A stretch of DNA of 45,984 nt from UBA1081 sp045535305. Lineage in GTDB: Bacteria > Bacillota > Clostridia > Oscillospirales > Acutalibacteraceae. Below the pieces are notes generated by a model. It was not told where the DNA came from. It saw only the letters and a program-made list of their open reading frames with translations, and searched no databases. A program made the position numbers and the translations under genes. The stretch covers positions 1 to 45,984 of the forward strand of contig JAZSLJ010000074.1 in NCBI GenBank assembly GCA_045535305.1, written 5' to 3'. The first letter of the stretch is position 1. Each line of letters starts with the position of its first letter. Positions 32,432 to 41,711 of the stretch are shown in pieces.

Positions 32432-33331
32432 ATGAACACATCAAAAACTGCATTTATTGCAATAGTAGGCTGTCCCAATGCGGGAAAGTCAACCATACTC
32501 AACCGCTTACTCGGTCAGAAAATCGCAATAGTATCCCCCAAACCGCAGACAACAAGAACAAGAATTATGGGTGTGCTTACAAAAGACAACACTCAGCTTG
32601 TTTTTACCGATACTCCCGGTTACCATAAGCCAAAAACAAAGCTTGGCGAAAACATGGTAAAGGCTGTTGACAACAGTATCGGTGATGTTGATGCCTGCCT
32701 GCTTGTTGTTGAGCCTAAGGGTGAAATCAAAGCGGCTGAACAGCAGCTTATTGACCGCTTTATCAAGGAAAAGATACCTGCCGTTCTTGCTATCAACAAG
32801 ATTGATACCGTACCCGACAAAAAAGAGCTGATGGAACGCATTATGCAGTTTTCTCAGATGTACAACTTTGAGGCAATCGTACCCGTATCGGCTATTGACG
32901 GCAACGGTATGGACGAGCTGCTTGATGAGCTTATGAATCTTGCATTTGAATCAATGCATTTCTTCCCCGATGACACACTCACCGACCAGCCCGAAAAGGT
33001 TATTGCATCCGAAATGATAAGAGAAAAGCTTCTTCGTCTTATCGATAAGGAAATCCCTCACGGTACAGCGGTTGCAATAGAACGCTTCAAAGAGCGTGAA
33101 GATGCGGATATTATTGACATTGAAGCAATTATTTACTGCGAAAAAGAAAGCCACAAGGGTATAATTATAGGCAAAAACGGTGCGATGCTCAAAAAGGTTT
33201 CTACAAGAGCAAGAATTGAGCTTGAAAAATTCCTCGGCTGTAAAGTAAATCTTAAATGCTGGGTCAAGGTTAAAGAGGACTGGAGAAACCGCACGGGTCT
33301 TATCCACAACTTCGGTCTTGACACTCAATAA
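32432..33331 (+). CDS. era: GTPase Era
   Basis: A 299-residue GTPase for 16S rRNA and 30S assembly. G1 GCPNAGKST, the effector region TRTRIMGV, G3 DTPGYH and G4 NKID are present, and the C-terminal KH domain carries GIIIGKNGAMLKKVSTRAR. AGGAG precedes the ATG. The cluster phoH-ybeY-era-recO is common in Clostridia; here dgkA and cdd, often found between ybeY and era, are absent. Confidence 0.97.
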   Translation: MNTSKTAFIAIVGCPNAGKSTILNRLLGQKIAIVSPKPQTTRTRIMGVLTKDNTQLVFTDTPGYHKPKTKLGENMVKAVDNSIGDVDACLLVVEPKGEIKAAEQQLIDRFIKEKIPAVLAINKIDTVPDKKELMERIMQFSQMYNFEAIVPVSAIDGNGMDELLDELMNLAFESMHFFPDDTLTDQPEKVIASEMIREKLLRLIDKEIPHGTAVAIERFKEREDADIIDIEAIIYCEKESHKGIIIGKNGAMLKKVSTRARIELEKFLGCKVNLKCWVKVKEDWRNRTGLIHNFGLDTQ

Positions 33332-33335
33332 TGCC

Positions 33336-34070
33336 ATGACTTTTAATTCAGATGCAATAGTTTTAAAAATAGTAAAAACAGGCGAATCTGACAGGCTTGT
33401 AACGTTCCTTACCCGCGACAGAGGTATTGTAAAAGCCTTTGCAAAGGCGGCAAACAGACCTAAAAACAAGCTGCATATGTCCACAAATCTGTTCTGTTAC
33501 GGAAATTTCACCTTTTACGAGGGTACCAAAGCCACAAAAGTTGAAGAATGCGACCTTAACGAAACATTTTTCGGCTTGCAGAAGGATATTGAAACGCTGG
33601 CTCTTGCACAGTATTTCAACGAGCTGATAATTGAAACCGCTCCCGTAGAAGCAGAGGCAAACGAATATATGCGTTTACTTCTGAACTCGCTGTATTTTCT
33701 TGCAAATGGCGAAAAGAATCAAAAGCTGTTAAAATCGGTCTTTGAAATGCGTCTTGCCTGCATAAACGGGTATATGCCGTCGCTTATAGCCTGTAAAGAC
33801 TGCGGAGAGTTTGAAACGGACTATATGTTTTTTGATGAGCATACAGGTGAATTGTACTGTAACGACTGTTCACACAATCACGGCAAATGCTACCCTCTTG
33901 AAGTAATAAGCGGCTTGCGTCATATTGTTTTCTCAGAACTTAATAAGCTTTTCACCCTTTCAATGAGTGAAAAAAATATTCCGCAACTGAATTTAGCTAC
34001 GGAAAATTATCTTTTAAATGTTGTGCAGAAAAAATTTAAATCTCTCGATTTTTACAAATCAATAATCTGA
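33336..34070 (+). CDS. recO: DNA repair protein RecO
   Basis: I use the ATG at 33336, five bases after the era stop; a TTG at 33318 would overlap era. The 244-residue protein has the N-terminal OB fold (DAIVLKIVKTGESDRLVTFLTRDRGIVKAFAKAANR) and the C-terminal zinc site CKDCGEF...YCNDC. RecO loads RecA onto SSB-coated DNA together with RecR. A terminator follows. Confidence 0.93.
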   Translation: MTFNSDAIVLKIVKTGESDRLVTFLTRDRGIVKAFAKAANRPKNKLHMSTNLFCYGNFTFYEGTKATKVEECDLNETFFGLQKDIETLALAQYFNELIIETAPVEAEANEYMRLLLNSLYFLANGEKNQKLLKSVFEMRLACINGYMPSLIACKDCGEFETDYMFFDEHTGELYCNDCSHNHGKCYPLEVISGLRHIVFSELNKLFTLSMSEKNIPQLNLATENYLLNVVQKKFKSLDFYKSII

Positions 34071-34096
34071 CGGACGAGTAAAATCGTCCGTTTTTT
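34070..34096 (+). terminator. Terminator of era-recO
   Basis: ACGGACGA (34070-34077) and TCGTCCGT (34084-34091) form a perfect 8-bp stem followed by T residues. Confidence 0.9.
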
Positions 34097-34149
34097 ATGT
34101 ATAAAAAAATCCAATCGGGTTAAAATAAATCCGAAAGGAATGATTTTTT

Positions 34150-34590
34150 ATGGCAGAAACAAACAGAACCGCCGAATTTTTAAATAAAGTTTATCAGAAT
34201 GCACACATGGCATCCGAATCAATAACAACCGTTGCGCAAAAGGTGCAGGACCAGAGCTTGCTTTCCGATTTACAGACACAGCATCAGCAGTACACAGCAA
34301 TTTCATCAAAAGCGACCACCGAGCTTGCAAACGAAAACGAACTGCCAAGCGACAAAGGCTTTATGGCTCAGGTTTCCACATGGAGCGGCATTCAGATGAA
34401 TACTATGCTTGATAAATCTCCCGACCATATTGCGGAAATGATGATTCAGGGCAGTATGATGGGCATTATCGACATGACAAGAACTATAAAACAATACAGC
34501 GACATTCCCCAGCACATCAAAGCTCTCGGCTATGAGCTTGTAACCATTGAAGAAAATAATGTGCAGAGAATGAAGAATTATCTGGGATAA
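34150..34590 (+). CDS. Small helical protein, possibly ferritin-like
   Basis: A 146-residue, all-helical protein. Four helices can be drawn (about 6-28, 36-66, 72-108, 113-144), with MASESITTVAQKV, LLSDLQTQHQQYTAISSKA and MMIQGSMMGIIDMTRTIKQY. The layout resembles ferritin-like or DUF2383-type bundles, but a clear ExxH pair is missing, so metal binding is doubtful. GAAAGGA precedes the ATG. Its stop codon abuts element D. Confidence 0.65.
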   Translation: MAETNRTAEFLNKVYQNAHMASESITTVAQKVQDQSLLSDLQTQHQQYTAISSKATTELANENELPSDKGFMAQVSTWSGIQMNTMLDKSPDHIAEMMIQGSMMGIIDMTRTIKQYSDIPQHIKALGYELVTIEENNVQRMKNYLG

Positions 34591-34720
34591 ACAATAATTT
34601 ATCTAATTAACAATGTACAATGTATAATGTACAATGGTGGAAAGGGCTTCGCCCTTTAACCCGATTTGTATATTCAATAATTGTAAATTGTACATTGTAA
34701 ATTGTACATTAAATTATTGT
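34591..34720. mobile_element. MITE-like intergenic element D, stop codon to stop codon
   Basis: ACAATAATTTA at the left end and TAAATTATTGT at the right. The left arm repeats CAATGTA three times, the right arm has ATTGTAC/ATTGTAA repeats that pair with it, and the core is AAAGGGC-TTC-GCCCTTT. The element exactly fills the space between the TAA of the gene on its left (34588-34590) and the TAA of the convergent SGNH gene (34721-34723). Confidence 0.9.
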
Positions 34721-35362
34721 TTACAACAATTTCTCGCAACATCTCAGCCATTCGTTTGCTATTAACTGATGACCGCATACGGTGGGATGAACGCCGTCCC
34801 AAATCCAATATTCGTTACCGAACTTTTTACCGAGTTCGGTAAATTTTTGCTGTAAGGGCACAAATACGGCGCCGTTACGCTGTGCGATAAGCCTTGCTTT
34901 CTCCTGAATCGGAGCAAGATAGTGCATCATTTTTTCGGCATAATCTTCCTTACCCTTTACGGACAGAACAAAAGGCTCACAGATAACAAACTGAGTATCT
35001 GCTTTATGCGCATTAACAGCATCAATAAGCTGCTGATATATTTTTTCGTATTCGTCAGCCAATGAGCCTTTGCCGGTTTCAAGATAAAAATTCACATCGT
35101 TAACGCCCACAAGTATGCTGAGAATATCGGGGCTGTATTTGACGGTATCTTCCTGCCATCTGCCGTAAAGGTCAGCTATTCTGTTGCCGGATATACCTCT
35201 GTTTATAAAACGGTAGTCCTTCTCCGGATGCTCAGCGCCGAGCTTTGCGTTTATTATAAACTGATAACCGTGGCCCATCTGATGATTGAGATCCCATTCG
35301 TTGGTCTTGATTCTGTTACCGTCAGTTATGGAATCGCCTTGAAATAATATAAGCTTTGACAT
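34721..35362 (-). CDS. SGNH/GDSL-type hydrolase
   Basis: A 213-residue esterase. Block I is FQGDSITDGN with Ser11 as nucleophile, block II has RGISGNRI (Gly), block III GVNDV (Asn), and block V DGVHPT holds the Asp189-His192 pair. No signal peptide, so it is cytoplasmic. Such enzymes deacylate carbohydrate esters or lipids; the substrate is open. AAGGAG precedes the ATG. A terminator lies between it and the secreted phosphoesterase upstream. Confidence 0.88.
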   Translation of the reverse strand: MSKLILFQGDSITDGNRIKTNEWDLNHQMGHGYQFIINAKLGAEHPEKDYRFINRGISGNRIADLYGRWQEDTVKYSPDILSILVGVNDVNFYLETGKGSLADEYEKIYQQLIDAVNAHKADTQFVICEPFVLSVKGKEDYAEKMMHYLAPIQEKARLIAQRNGAVFVPLQQKFTELGKKFGNEYWIWDGVHPTVCGHQLIANEWLRCCEKLL

Positions 35363-35375
35363 AAATTCTCCTTAC

Positions 35376-35405
35376 AAAAAAGTGGCAGTTGCCTGCCACT
35401 TTTTA
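35376..35405 (-). terminator. Terminator of the secreted metallophosphoesterase
   Basis: AAAAAGTGGCAG and CTGCCACTTTTT form a 12-bp stem around TTGC, with an A run on the left that is a T run on the minus strand. Confidence 0.88.
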
Positions 35406-35413
35406 ATTATTAT

Positions 35414-36874
35414 TTAGAATGTGCCTGTTGCGATGTATGTTGTAAGAAGGTCAGGGAGAGTCTTAAGGAACATGGGAAGCCATGTGCCGAGCGTATACTT
35501 AGCAAGATTCATAAAGCTTGCAAGAGTATTTGCAATACCGCCGGCCTGAACATTATCGCCTGTGAAAGTAATCTTATTTTCGCCCTGAGGCTTAACGATT
35601 GTGAAAGAGTCAATCTGTTTAAGCTCGCCTGTTTCATCGCCGAGAACATAAGAATTAAGATTAAGTGCGCCACCTGCAACTGTAATTGTATTGAAAACGC
35701 CGCCGATGTTGTTGGGGTCTGCATTATCAAGAGTTTCGCCGTCCCAGTAGTTGCCGTAGCCGCCCTTCTGGTTAACGGCTACCTCAAGGATATCCTGTGA
35801 GAAGTAGTTATTAAGGATGAATGTACGGAATTCGTATCTCTTTGAACCTGCTGTACCTGCAAGAACGTAAGTTGTACCGTCTTTCTGATCAACAACCTTG
35901 TTGTCGTTAAGGGGCTTTGTTCTGATGTACATATGGTCATGACCTGACATAACAAGGTCTACGTTTGTTCTGTCGCAAACTGCTGCAAGTGATTCCTGAA
36001 GATAGCAAGCATCGGGCCACTTGATATCCTTACCGAGTGAGTAAGGAGCTTTATGCATAAATACGATTTTCCAGTCAGCATCTGTTGAATTCATATCGTT
36101 TTCAAGCCATGTGAGCTGTGCATTTGAAATAGCGATAGCGTCATTTGTGTTAACAACTGCAACGTGAACATTGCCGTAATCGAATGAATAGTTAACACCG
36201 TTGTTTGTTACAACACTTTCTGTTGTATCAAGAGCAAACATATTGTTAAACCAATTTGTGTTGCTGTCGTGGTTACCTGTGATGGGCACGATTGTATGTA
36301 AAGCGTTGATGCCGTCCATAACCTCTGCGTAGTAATCCCATTCCTCATTAGTGCTGTCGTTGGTGAAGTCGCCGAGAACTGCATAGAAATCTGCAAAGGG
36401 CATCATATTGAAAGCTGCGTTGATTGTAGCCTGACCAACCTCAAAATTCTCAAGGCTGCTTGCCTGAACGTCGGATACAACAACAAAATTAACAAGGTCG
36501 TCGCCGTTATCTGTTGTAAAAGCACCTGTTTCCCATGTTGTGCCGTCGCCGATTTTGTATGTGTATGCTGTACCTGCTTCAAGACCGCTGATGTATGCCT
36601 TGTGCATATAGTTGCCTTCCCACTCTTTGCACTCTGTTTTGATTGTAAGCTCATCAGTTACATCGTTTATACCGAGAGCATAAACCTTGATTACTGTGTC
36701 TGTTTCAACATTTGTGTACCAGCTGATACCCTTCTGTGTTGCAGTATCACCGTAAACAGTAGTGTGGATTCTGCTGATTTTAACATCTTCTGCGGCAGAA
36801 ACGGAAATACCGATGCACAGAAGCATTGCCAAGCAAAGCATAATACTTGTTACTTTTTTGAAAGTCTTTTTCAT
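35414..36874 (-). CDS. Secreted metallophosphoesterase with N-terminal FN3/PAP-like domain
   Basis: A 486-residue protein with a cleavable signal peptide (residues 1-27, ending SVSAAED). The N-terminal beta-sandwich (GISWYTNVETDTVIKVYALG...YKIGD) matches the domain that precedes the catalytic part of purple acid phosphatases. Metal-site motifs are VVSDVQA, LGDFTND, TGNHDSN and SGHDHMYIR. The last 100 residues contain no sorting signal but a hydrophobic end, so a membrane link is possible. It probably releases phosphate outside the cell. It has a paralogue at 40101-41711. Confidence 0.88.
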   Translation of the reverse strand: MKKTFKKVTSIMLCLAMLLCIGISVSAAEDVKISRIHTTVYGDTATQKGISWYTNVETDTVIKVYALGINDVTDELTIKTECKEWEGNYMHKAYISGLEAGTAYTYKIGDGTTWETGAFTTDNGDDLVNFVVVSDVQASSLENFEVGQATINAAFNMMPFADFYAVLGDFTNDSTNEEWDYYAEVMDGINALHTIVPITGNHDSNTNWFNNMFALDTTESVVTNNGVNYSFDYGNVHVAVVNTNDAIAISNAQLTWLENDMNSTDADWKIVFMHKAPYSLGKDIKWPDACYLQESLAAVCDRTNVDLVMSGHDHMYIRTKPLNDNKVVDQKDGTTYVLAGTAGSKRYEFRTFILNNYFSQDILEVAVNQKGGYGNYWDGETLDNADPNNIGGVFNTITVAGGALNLNSYVLGDETGELKQIDSFTIVKPQGENKITFTGDNVQAGGIANTLASFMNLAKYTLGTWLPMFLKTLPDLLTTYIATGTF

Positions 36875-36960
36875 AAAAATTGCCTCCGTTAATTTTTTAC
36901 AGTTAGATTCTATAACAAATTTACTAAAAAATCAAGTATCTTATTTTATTTTTTATTACA

Positions 36961-38265
36961 TTAAAAAGCTTTTTCACCGAAACGCTCTTCAAAAACACTG
37001 CACAGATATTCTCTGAAATCGGGATGTGCTATTTTTATAAGCTCTCTCGCCCTTTGTTTCATGGTTTTGCCTTTAAGCTGTGCAACTCCGTATTCGGTTA
37101 CAATATAATTTACGTCATTACGGCTTGTAGTTACTGCGGAATTCTCCGTAATTGTGGGTACAATTCTTGAAACTGTGTTATTTTTAGCGGTTGATGGCAT
37201 AGCAATAATACTTCTGCCGCCCTTGCTCATTGTTGAACCTCTTACAAAGTCCACCTGACCGCCCACACCCGAAAATTGGGTAAGACCGATTGTATCTGCA
37301 ACGACCTGTCCCTGCAAATCCACCTGTATACAGGAGTTTACAGAAACCATATTATCGTTTTCAGCAATAACGGGCGGATAATTTATATATTCAATGGGAT
37401 GCATTTCGATATCGGGATTATCACTCATAAAATCAAAAAGCTTTTTCGTGCCGAAAGCAAATCCCAGCAGACTTTTGCCCTTATGATGATTATTTTTCTT
37501 TGAGTTGTTTATAACGCCCGATTTAATAAGCTCAACAACTCCGTCGCCCACCATTTCCGAATGAAGACCAAGATTCTGCTTATCCTTAAGTTCCTCACAT
37601 ATAGCATTCGGAATACCGCCTATGCCCAACTGAATACAGTCGCCGTCGTTGATAAGTGCGGCACAGTTCCTGCCGATCTGTTTTTCAACATCGGTAATAT
37701 TTATGTCGGGAATCTCAGGCAACGGCTCGTCTATTTCCACAAAAAAATCAAACTCCGAAACGTGTTTAAGGGCTTCACCATGAGAACGGGGTACGTGTTT
37801 GTTCACCTGGGCGATTTTTATTTCGCAGTAATCAAGAGTGCTTTCGATGTAATCCACATTTGTACCCAAAGACACAAAGCCCTTTTCATCGGGCGGACAA
37901 ACGGACAGAATCGTAACTCTCGGTTTTATTACGTTACGCAGAACATCGGGAATTTCATAAAAATAGCAGGTGGTAAAATCCGCATCGCCTCTTGAAATTG
38001 CATCTCTGTTTGAGCTTGATGCAAAAAAGCTGTTAAATGAAAAATGACCTTTGTATTTTTCATCTATCCAAGGAGTTTCACCCAGAAGCAGCATACTTGT
38101 AATCTGAACATTATGAAAATCCTCATAATGCTCACACATAGCTCTTGCAATACCTCTCGGCTCGCCGCAACCGAAGGATGTTACAACCTTGTCCCCGTCA
38201 TTAATATGACTGATTGCTTCTTCAGCTGACACAAGTTTGCCGTTGTAAATTTCTTTCCAATTCAT
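36961..38265 (-). CDS. Acetyl-CoA hydrolase/transferase-family CoA-transferase
   Basis: A 434-residue class I CoA-transferase of the type that includes 4-hydroxybutyrate and butyryl-CoA:acetate CoA-transferases. The catalytic Glu lies in GLHSEMVGDGVVEL, and the conserved GIGGIPNAICEEL, SGVGGQVDFVRGS and TEYGVAQLKGK blocks are present. It likely moves CoA between acetate and another short-chain acyl group in fermentation. The exact acyl partner cannot be read. It stands alone behind element F. Confidence 0.9.
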   Translation of the reverse strand: MNWKEIYNGKLVSAEEAISHINDGDKVVTSFGCGEPRGIARAMCEHYEDFHNVQITSMLLLGETPWIDEKYKGHFSFNSFFASSSNRDAISRGDADFTTCYFYEIPDVLRNVIKPRVTILSVCPPDEKGFVSLGTNVDYIESTLDYCEIKIAQVNKHVPRSHGEALKHVSEFDFFVEIDEPLPEIPDINITDVEKQIGRNCAALINDGDCIQLGIGGIPNAICEELKDKQNLGLHSEMVGDGVVELIKSGVINNSKKNNHHKGKSLLGFAFGTKKLFDFMSDNPDIEMHPIEYINYPPVIAENDNMVSVNSCIQVDLQGQVVADTIGLTQFSGVGGQVDFVRGSTMSKGGRSIIAMPSTAKNNTVSRIVPTITENSAVTTSRNDVNYIVTEYGVAQLKGKTMKQRARELIKIAHPDFREYLCSVFEERFGEKAF

Positions 38266-38280
38266 TTCATCACCCGAAAA

Positions 38281-38435
38281 ACAATAATTTAATGCACAAT
38301 GCAGAATGCAAAATGCACAATTAAGGAAGCCGCAAGCGGCTTGTTCCGCTTCGCTCTATATAATGGTTCAAAAGGCGAAGCCTTTTCATCAATTGTGCAT
38401 TGTGAATTGTGAATTTTGCATTGGTAAATTATTGT
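38281..38435. mobile_element. MITE-like intergenic element F
   Basis: ACAATAATTTA at the left and TAAATTATTGT at the right. Arms carry AATGCAC-type repeats on the left and the complementary GTGCATT type on the right, unlike the GTAC type of elements D and E. Core hairpins are AAGCCG-CAAG-CGGCTT near 38327 and AAAAGGC-GAA-GCCTTTT (38370-38386). The right end abuts the TGA of the patatin gene at 38436. Confidence 0.88.
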
Positions 38436-39263
38436 TCATATTTGTTTTATTGCCTTTTCTGCGTCCCGATAGCCCTTTTTGTAATAATCGTCAAGGCGTT
38501 TTCTGTCTTTTGTTATAAGGGTCATTCCCTTGTCGCTGTCGGGAGCAATAAGAATAACTTTGCCCTGTTTTTCGTACTCTTTGAGTAATCTTATCTGGCT
38601 GTTGTAGGTCTGAGGTCTGTTAGCCATAAGATTCACTATTTGCGGATAATCCTTTAAAAAAGGCTTCATTACGGCGGAAAATTCGTGTTTTTTCTCCGAC
38701 AGAGGTCGGGGGACTATAACCACAACCTTATCGCATCCCAATTCAAAGGCTTTTTCAACGGGAATAGGGTCGGACAAGCCGCCGTCAAAATATTCACCGT
38801 CGCCGCGAATGTACGCTTTGTTTGCAATAGGGAGAGAACAGGATGCCTTTAAAAGCCATAAGTCGTTTTTAAGAATATCTTTTTTTGAAAAATAAACGGG
38901 TTTGCCTGTTTTTGCGTTGGTTGTAACAACTATAAGCTCCGCTGTGTTGCTGAACATCGTATCGCAGTCAAGAGGGTCTTCGCCGCCGTCATCAGACAAA
39001 ACGGAATAGATGTAATCAAGGTCAAAGAACTCGCCGATACGCCTGTAGTTGCCAAAGCTCATATATTCCTTGCGCTGAGCATAGTCCGAATAGAATCTGT
39101 ATGTCCTGTCTCTTTGATTTGCAAGATAGGTGGCAAGATTTGCACTACCTGCCGAAACACCGATGCACATATCAAACTTTATGCCTTTATCAAGAAAACA
39201 GTCGATAACTCCCGCACCGTAAATATCTCTCATGCCGCCGCCGACATCAATCACTCCAAGCAT
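38436..39263 (-). CDS. Patatin-like phospholipase
   Basis: I start at the ATG at 39263, which has GGAGG upstream; longer versions run into the frame of radC. The 275-residue protein has the oxyanion motif DVGGGMR, the nucleophile elbow GVSAGS and the catalytic Asp in DGGLSDPIP. Patatins hydrolyse acyl esters of phospholipids. The start overlaps the radC end by 17 bases, so the two are translated together. Its stop codon abuts element F. Confidence 0.9.
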   Translation of the reverse strand: MLGVIDVGGGMRDIYGAGVIDCFLDKGIKFDMCIGVSAGSANLATYLANQRDRTYRFYSDYAQRKEYMSFGNYRRIGEFFDLDYIYSVLSDDGGEDPLDCDTMFSNTAELIVVTTNAKTGKPVYFSKKDILKNDLWLLKASCSLPIANKAYIRGDGEYFDGGLSDPIPVEKAFELGCDKVVVIVPRPLSEKKHEFSAVMKPFLKDYPQIVNLMANRPQTYNSQIRLLKEYEKQGKVILIAPDSDKGMTLITKDRKRLDDYYKKGYRDAEKAIKQI

Positions 39264-40026
39264 AAGTATCCTCCAATGCTTCAAAATCATATGTTTCAAT
39301 GTGTGCGTCCGTCTGCTCCGTAAACAGCAATTCTCTTGTTGAAGGAGTCTGTGAAAATGAGAAATATCTGCCGTCATCGGTAACGATAATATGGTCTGCA
39401 AATGTGATTTTAAGGTTGGCAAGCGCTTTTGCAACAGCCTTTGTGGCATCAAGATCCGCTTTTGACGGTACACACATACCGCCCGGATGATTATGAGCAA
39501 GAACTATCCTTGTTGCGCGGCTGCTTAATGCTTCAAAAATGAGCTTTCTTAAATCGATGCTTGTGCTGTCAATACTGCCGTTACTGATAACGGCTGTTTT
39601 AATCAATCTGCCTGCATGGTTAATACAAAGCATTACAACATTTTCGGTATCTTTGTTGTAAAATACGGACTTTAAATAGTTTGCCGCATCTTCCGTGTTT
39701 TTTACATACCTGATATTGGCAGTTTCATAAAAATTATAATTTTTTACAAGTGATTGAGCAAGTTTTATTAAAACTGCGGTCTGCTGACCTACACCGTTTA
39801 CACTTGTAAGTGCATCGTAGGGAGCATCAAGCACCTCTTTTATTGAGCCGAATCTGTCAATAAGATCGTGAGCAAGCTCGTTTGTGTCGCCTCGAGGAGA
39901 AGAATAATACAGCATCATCTCCAGAATCTGATGAGGGGCAAAACTGTCAAAACTGCCTTCTGCCAGGAATTTATCACGCATACGCTGTCTGTGCCCTGCG
40001 TGTGGATTTTCTTTTTTGTCAGCCAT
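39247..40026 (-). CDS. radC: RadC-family JAB/MPN protein
   Basis: A 259-residue protein with an N-terminal helix-hairpin-helix part (LTSVNGVGQQTAVLIKLAQ) and a C-terminal JAB1/MPN+ metal site HNHPGG...SKADLDAT. In the family the name refers to DNA repair, but the biochemical role is still unclear. The ATG follows GAGGAAAT. It is the first gene of a pair with patatin. Confidence 0.9.
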   Translation of the reverse strand: MADKKENPHAGHRQRMRDKFLAEGSFDSFAPHQILEMMLYYSSPRGDTNELAHDLIDRFGSIKEVLDAPYDALTSVNGVGQQTAVLIKLAQSLVKNYNFYETANIRYVKNTEDAANYLKSVFYNKDTENVVMLCINHAGRLIKTAVISNGSIDSTSIDLRKLIFEALSSRATRIVLAHNHPGGMCVPSKADLDATKAVAKALANLKITFADHIIVTDDGRYFSFSQTPSTRELLFTEQTDAHIETYDFEALEDTYAWSD

Positions 40027-40068
40027 TATATTTCCTCAAATTTAAAAATTTATAAATGTGTGCATCTT

Positions 40069-40094
40069 AAAAAAGAGAACGGAAAACCGTTCTC
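40069..40094 (-). terminator. Terminator of the second metallophosphoesterase
   Basis: GAGAACGG (40075-40082) and CCGTTCTC (40087-40094) around AAAA, with an A run to the left (T run on the minus strand). Confidence 0.88.
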
Positions 40095-40100
40095 ATATTT

Positions 40101-41711
40101 TTAAGGTTGAGCTGTAATGGGATGTGCTTCGCTTTCATGCTCAAAGGAGATAAAGTTGTTTCTGGTTGCGTAAGCCCAGCGCATACCGAATATTTCACAG
40201 CCGTCGCAGGGGATATAAAGCTGTCCGTTTTCGCGGATAACCTTTGCAGGAAGTTTAGTTTCTTTACCGTCGGATGTTACGGCGATATCGCTGTTTTCGG
40301 TGAATGTAACGGTTGTGCCGTATACAGAAAGTGTAACCTTGCTCGCTTCTTTTATAACCTGTCCGCCGATATAGCCTATAAGCACGGCAAGCGCCGCATA
40401 CCATATGCCATCTTTGTTCAGGGCAGGTGTGCCTACCTGACAAAGACCCAGATCCGCACCCTTGAACATCATTCTTGTTCTGTTGAATGTGGGAGCGATT
40501 GCATAAGGCAGAATTTCGTCCTTATCCTTGTCAATGATGCATTTGTCAACAATTCGTCCGTCGTCAAGAACAGACGTCAGCGTGATTTTGTTGCCGTCAA
40601 CCTCAACAATGGCAGCCATTGCATTGGGGATTTCCTGTGCATATAATGCGGCGTGCCATACCTTTGCAAGTGTTCTTGCACCGGGAGGATTACCGCCGGA
40701 ATTGCCAAGCATATAATGAACTGTACCCTGTGAGGGCTTGTCGTAAAGATTTTCGTTCCTTCTGGGGAAGCTTCTTGAAAAATTATGCTCATGACCTGAA
40801 AAAACAATATCGTGTTTTTCAAACCCTTCTGTCATAACAGGGTATGCATCGTAGTTCTGACAATCCGTACCCGAATAGCATATAGGAAAATGATAAGCTC
40901 CGATTTTCCATGTTTTGTCGGATGCGTCAAGGTCTTTTATAAGCCATTCATTAACTTCTTCGGGGCCGTTAATGCCGATAACGCAGAAATGTGCGTTGCC
41001 GTAATCAAAGGAATAATTTTCTGTTTTCCAGTTTTCGGGGCCGTTGTCGGGATATGCACCGCTGAACTGTGTGTTGAAAAATTCCGCAGGCTCGGCATAA
41101 AATCTGCCCACACCGTTTTTGTAGTCTTTAAAACCTCTGTTGTCGTGGTTGCCCAAAGCCATCATAAAGGGTGTGTATTCGCAGATGCCTTTTAATCCGC
41201 TGAATGCACCGTTCCACTGCACCTCGTGCTGACCGCAGTCTGTATTGTCGCCGCCCGTTAAAATGAATCTTGTGTCGGGATGCTCTTTGAGGAGCTTTTT
41301 TACAAAATTCTGAAAATAAGAGTAATCGGGACATTCAAAGGGATGACCTTTCTGCTGGTCGGAAACGCAGATAAACTTGAATTTCGTTACGTTTTCGGGA
41401 GCTGTTGTGAAAGAAAATTCTTCACTTCTGTATTCATCGCTTCCGCATGTGTAATAATATTTAGTGTCGGGTTTAAGGTCTGAAAGATGAGCCGAGAAAA
41501 TATGGCTTTCATCAATATCGCTTACAAAGGGATGCCAAGGTGCATCACAGCGCAAAGTATCGGTGCTGTTTTCCTCGCGGTAAAGAACATAACCTTCTGT
41601 AATATCCGTACAGGTTCTCCATGTAACGGCAATATTTGTTTCCGGATTACCGTTAATACTTAACATAATATGGTCGGGCATAAGTGCCGAGCCTCTGATT
41701 GGTTTTGCCAT
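40101..41711 (-). CDS. Metallophosphoesterase with FN3/PAP-like N-terminus and C-terminal beta domain
   Basis: A 536-residue protein. The N-terminal domain (ETNIAVTWRTCTDITEGYVLYREE) is the purple-acid-phosphatase type beta-sandwich. Catalytic motifs are CVSDQQKG, TGGDNTDCG, LGNHDNRG and SGHEHNFSR. The C-terminal 90 residues, with VTLSVYGTTVTFTENSDIAVTSDG and LPAKVIRENGQLYIPCDGCEIFGMRW, resemble copper-amine-oxidase N-terminal-like domains. Unlike the paralogue at 35414-36874 it has no signal peptide. Its ATG overlaps the dCMP deaminase stop (TAATG), so the two are coupled. Confidence 0.85.
   Translation of the reverse strand: MAKPIRGSALMPDHIMLSINGNPETNIAVTWRTCTDITEGYVLYREENSTDTLRCDAPWHPFVSDIDESHIFSAHLSDLKPDTKYYYTCGSDEYRSEEFSFTTAPENVTKFKFICVSDQQKGHPFECPDYSYFQNFVKKLLKEHPDTRFILTGGDNTDCGQHEVQWNGAFSGLKGICEYTPFMMALGNHDNRGFKDYKNGVGRFYAEPAEFFNTQFSGAYPDNGPENWKTENYSFDYGNAHFCVIGINGPEEVNEWLIKDLDASDKTWKIGAYHFPICYSGTDCQNYDAYPVMTEGFEKHDIVFSGHEHNFSRSFPRRNENLYDKPSQGTVHYMLGNSGGNPPGARTLAKVWHAALYAQEIPNAMAAIVEVDGNKITLTSVLDDGRIVDKCIIDKDKDEILPYAIAPTFNRTRMMFKGADLGLCQVGTPALNKDGIWYAALAVLIGYIGGQVIKEASKVTLSVYGTTVTFTENSDIAVTSDGKETKLPAKVIRENGQLYIPCDGCEIFGMRWAYATRNNFISFEHESEAHPITAQP

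Noticed and set aside
39264..39500. N-terminal extension of the patatin protein
   Set aside because: The added residues are the radC sequence read in another frame; the ATG at 39263 has its own ribosome-binding site.
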